From Caenimonas sedimenti (GTDB lineage: Bacteria; Pseudomonadota; Gammaproteobacteria; Burkholderiales; Burkholderiaceae_C), in contig NZ_VOBQ01000017.1 of NCBI RefSeq assembly GCF_007833165.1, positions 118,074-182,073 of the forward strand: a stretch of DNA of 64,000 nt. The letters run 5' to 3'. A program made the position numbers and the translations under genes. The notes under the pieces are model-generated. The model was not told where the DNA came from. It did no database searches and saw only the letters and a list, made by a program, of their open reading frames with translations. Positions 62,388 to 64,000 of the stretch are shown here, piece by piece. How positions within the stretch are numbered: the stretch's first letter is position 1; each line of letters begins with the position of its first letter.

Positions 62388-63908
62388 TCATGACAGCTCG
62401 GCCGGCGCCGACTCCGGATCGAACAGGCTGCCCATTTCCGGGCCCACCGGCAATCGCACCTGCACGCGGGCTCCTTCGCCCGGCGCGCTGCACAGGGTCA
62501 GCTCGGCACCGATCATCTGCGCCTGCTCGCGGATGCCCACCACGCCGTAGTGCCCGGGGTGCGGCGCGGCGGGGTCGAAGCCCACGCCGTCATCGACGAT
62601 GGCCAGCTCGATGGCGCCGTCCTCCAGGTCACGCAGGGTGATGTCCACGCTGCCCGCCTCCGAGTGACGCGCGATGTTGCGCAGCGCTTCCTCGGCGATG
62701 CGGAACAGCGTCTCGGCGCGCGGATCGGCGAAGCTCGCCGCCTTCGGATCCGCCGCGAAGCGCACCTCCAGCCCCGAACGCTCGGCGAAGCGGTTGGCGG
62801 CGCTGGACAGCGCCGGGCCCAGGCCGAGATCGCGCACGGCGTTCAGCCGCATGCGGCTCACCGCTTCGCGCGCTTCCTTCAGCCCCTCGTGCGCGACTTC
62901 CTCGGCGCGGGCCAGCTCGTCGCCGAGCTTGGCGGGGTCGTGCGCGTGCAGCGTGCGCAGCGTGCGGACCTGCACCAGCATCTCCATCATCGAATGGGCC
63001 AGCGTGTCGTGCAGGTCGCGCGCGAGCCGCAGGCGCTCGCGCACCACGGCGGCGTAGCGGCTGTCGGCGGCCAGGCGCTCCACCTCGCGCGTGCGGGCCT
63101 GCACGCGTTGTTCGAGTTCCTGGGTGAGCAGGTCGAGCTCGTCGCGTTCGCGCCGCAAGGCCTCCAGCAGGCGGCTGAAGGCGCGGCCCAGCAGGGCCAC
63201 CTCGTCGCGCCCCGCCGGTTCGCGAATGCCTTCGGCCTCCTGCCGCGCCACCCGTTGCACCTGCGTCGTCAGCTCGCCGAGCCGGCGCGTCAGGCGGCGC
63301 GCGAAGGCCGCGCCGATCAAGGCGGCCGTGATGCTGAGGAGGATGGAGATCGCGGTCAGCTTCTCCTCCAGCCCCCCGCCCTGGCCGAGCTCGTCGGCAT
63401 GCTGCACCACGGCCACCTGCAGGCCCAGGGCGGCCAGCGCCGGTGCCGCGGCAGGCGGCGCCGTCACCACGACCAACCGGGGCCCCTCGCCCGCATCGGG
63501 GACGAGCGTCACGTCATGGGGGCTGGGGGGCGGCCTCCGGGTCGTTGGACTTTCCGGTTCCTCGAAGACGACGCGCCGGGTTTCGACGAGCAGCACCCGC
63601 GCGCGCGGATCGGGCTTGGACTTTTGTCGCGCCGCGGCGGCGGCGGCGGCCAAGCGCGCTGGCGGCGGCAGCACGCCGAGTTTCCCCGCCGCGCGCTGCT
63701 GGCTGGCGATGGCCTTCTCCAGCTCGGCGGCATAGTCATTGGCGAAGCGCTGCATCGCGGCGTCCCGCTGGGCCAGCATGCTGTTGGTGGCGTAGTCGCC
63801 CACCGCCATCAGCGCCAGCGCGATCGCCAGCGACAGCACCACCGCGAGCCAGGCCACGGCGGTGGCCAGGCTGCGGCCCGGGTCGATAGCGCGGAAATAA
63901 CGGTACAT
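62388..63908 (-). CDS. NarX/DegS-type sensor histidine kinase
   Basis: A 506-residue membrane kinase. Helix 1 is at about 18-38 and helix 2 at about 183-202, enclosing a periplasmic sensor region of about 145 residues that is rich in Pro and Ala. A HAMP domain (about 203-255) and a coiled coil precede the HisKA_3 domain with phospho-accepting His300 in RDLHDTLAHSMMEM. ATPase motifs are FRIAEEALRNIARHSEA (N box) and IVDDGVGFDP (G1). It is transcribed with oxlT. The response regulator is on the other side of oxlT, so the pair is split but probably functional, sensing a signal linked to oxalate or formate. Confidence 0.92.
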   Translation of the reverse strand: MYRYFRAIDPGRSLATAVAWLAVVLSLAIALALMAVGDYATNSMLAQRDAAMQRFANDYAAELEKAIASQQRAAGKLGVLPPPARLAAAAAAARQKSKPDPRARVLLVETRRVVFEEPESPTTRRPPPSPHDVTLVPDAGEGPRLVVVTAPPAAAPALAALGLQVAVVQHADELGQGGGLEEKLTAISILLSITAALIGAAFARRLTRRLGELTTQVQRVARQEAEGIREPAGRDEVALLGRAFSRLLEALRRERDELDLLTQELEQRVQARTREVERLAADSRYAAVVRERLRLARDLHDTLAHSMMEMLVQVRTLRTLHAHDPAKLGDELARAEEVAHEGLKEAREAVSRMRLNAVRDLGLGPALSSAANRFAERSGLEVRFAADPKAASFADPRAETLFRIAEEALRNIARHSEAGSVDITLRDLEDGAIELAIVDDGVGFDPAAPHPGHYGVVGIREQAQMIGAELTLCSAPGEGARVQVRLPVGPEMGSLFDPESAPAELS

Positions 63909-63976
63909 CTGCGCGGGGACTGTGCCTGTCTTGGTCCGCGGCGACCATTGGGGGATAGACGGATGTGGCTGTTGCC

Positions 63977-63997
63977 CCTCCCCCCGCTGGGGGGAGG
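63977..63997. repeat. GC-only perfect hairpin at the right edge
   Basis: CCTCCCCCC (63977-63985) pairs with GGGGGGAGG (63989-63997) around a GCT loop, a perfect 9-bp stem. Such C/G hairpins are frequent between genes in Comamonadaceae. It is cut by the window edge, so its context upstream of the next gene is unknown. Confidence 0.6.
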
Positions 63998-64000
63998 CTG

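Overview
The window is high-GC DNA with the gene order and codon style of a betaproteobacterium of the order Burkholderiales, most likely the family Comamonadaceae (Ramlibacter/Variovorax-like). This placement is inferred from synteny: fabF-rpoE-rseA-rseB-mucD-lepA-lepB-rnc-era-recO-pdxJ-acpS-nagZ on the plus strand, and leuC-entericidin-leuD-leuB-asd-fimV-truA-trpF-trpB-trpA-accD on the minus strand are both typical of that group. No rRNA, tRNA, transposase, prophage or CRISPR array was seen.

Layout. (1) 1-13422, plus strand: housekeeping block with fatty-acid synthesis, the sigma-E envelope-stress module, translation factor LepA, signal peptidase, RNase III, Era, RecO, PdxJ, AcpS and NagZ. 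(2) 13432-15034: a repeat pair and lysS on the minus strand. (3) 15127-29112: a surface-glycan island, 13 tightly packed plus-strand genes (mostly 4-8 bp overlaps) plus pseB on the opposite strand. It encodes a complete CMP-pseudaminic acid pathway (PseB, C, H, G, I, F), with a lipid-flippase-like protein, an initiating sugar-phosphate transferase, an asparagine-synthase-type amidotransferase, a PIG-L deacetylase, an HpcH/HpaI aldolase homologue, a methyltransferase, a PseH-methyltransferase fusion, a WbqC-like protein and an uncharacterised GT-B protein. (4) 29205-30434: LON-domain protein and YggT, followed by an array of hairpin repeats. (5) 30705-44176, minus strand: trp, truA, fimV, asd and leu genes with a small entericidin lipoprotein and a LysR regulator. 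(6) 44288-51601: GntR/DUF3604/TctC unit, BON-domain protein, acyltransferase, nitroreductase and a periplasmic binding protein. (7) 51723-63908: an oxalate-catabolism region with formyl-CoA:oxalate CoA-transferase (frc), oxalyl-CoA decarboxylase (oxc), a tripartite TctABC transporter, an OxlT-like antiporter, two tandem Crp/Fnr regulators, and a NarL/NarX-type two-component pair.

The most notable non-coding signals are: (a) a TTGAC-N4-GTCAA palindrome upstream of oxc, tctC and frc, always 23 bp before a candidate -10 box, with a relaxed TGAC-N4-GTCA copy before the second Crp/Fnr gene, which points to a Crp/Fnr-controlled oxalate regulon; (b) three copies of a two-hairpin repeat whose stems differ in sequence but stay complementary; (c) a 34-bp repeat present three times; and (d) a compact minus-strand transcription unit at 56410-56725, with a perfect 16-bp palindrome in its promoter spacer, a 59-codon ORF and its own terminator, sitting inside the oxalate region.

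Coordinates of starts were adjusted by hand to RBS, overlap and family length where possible. All family names come from reading motifs, without database searches.
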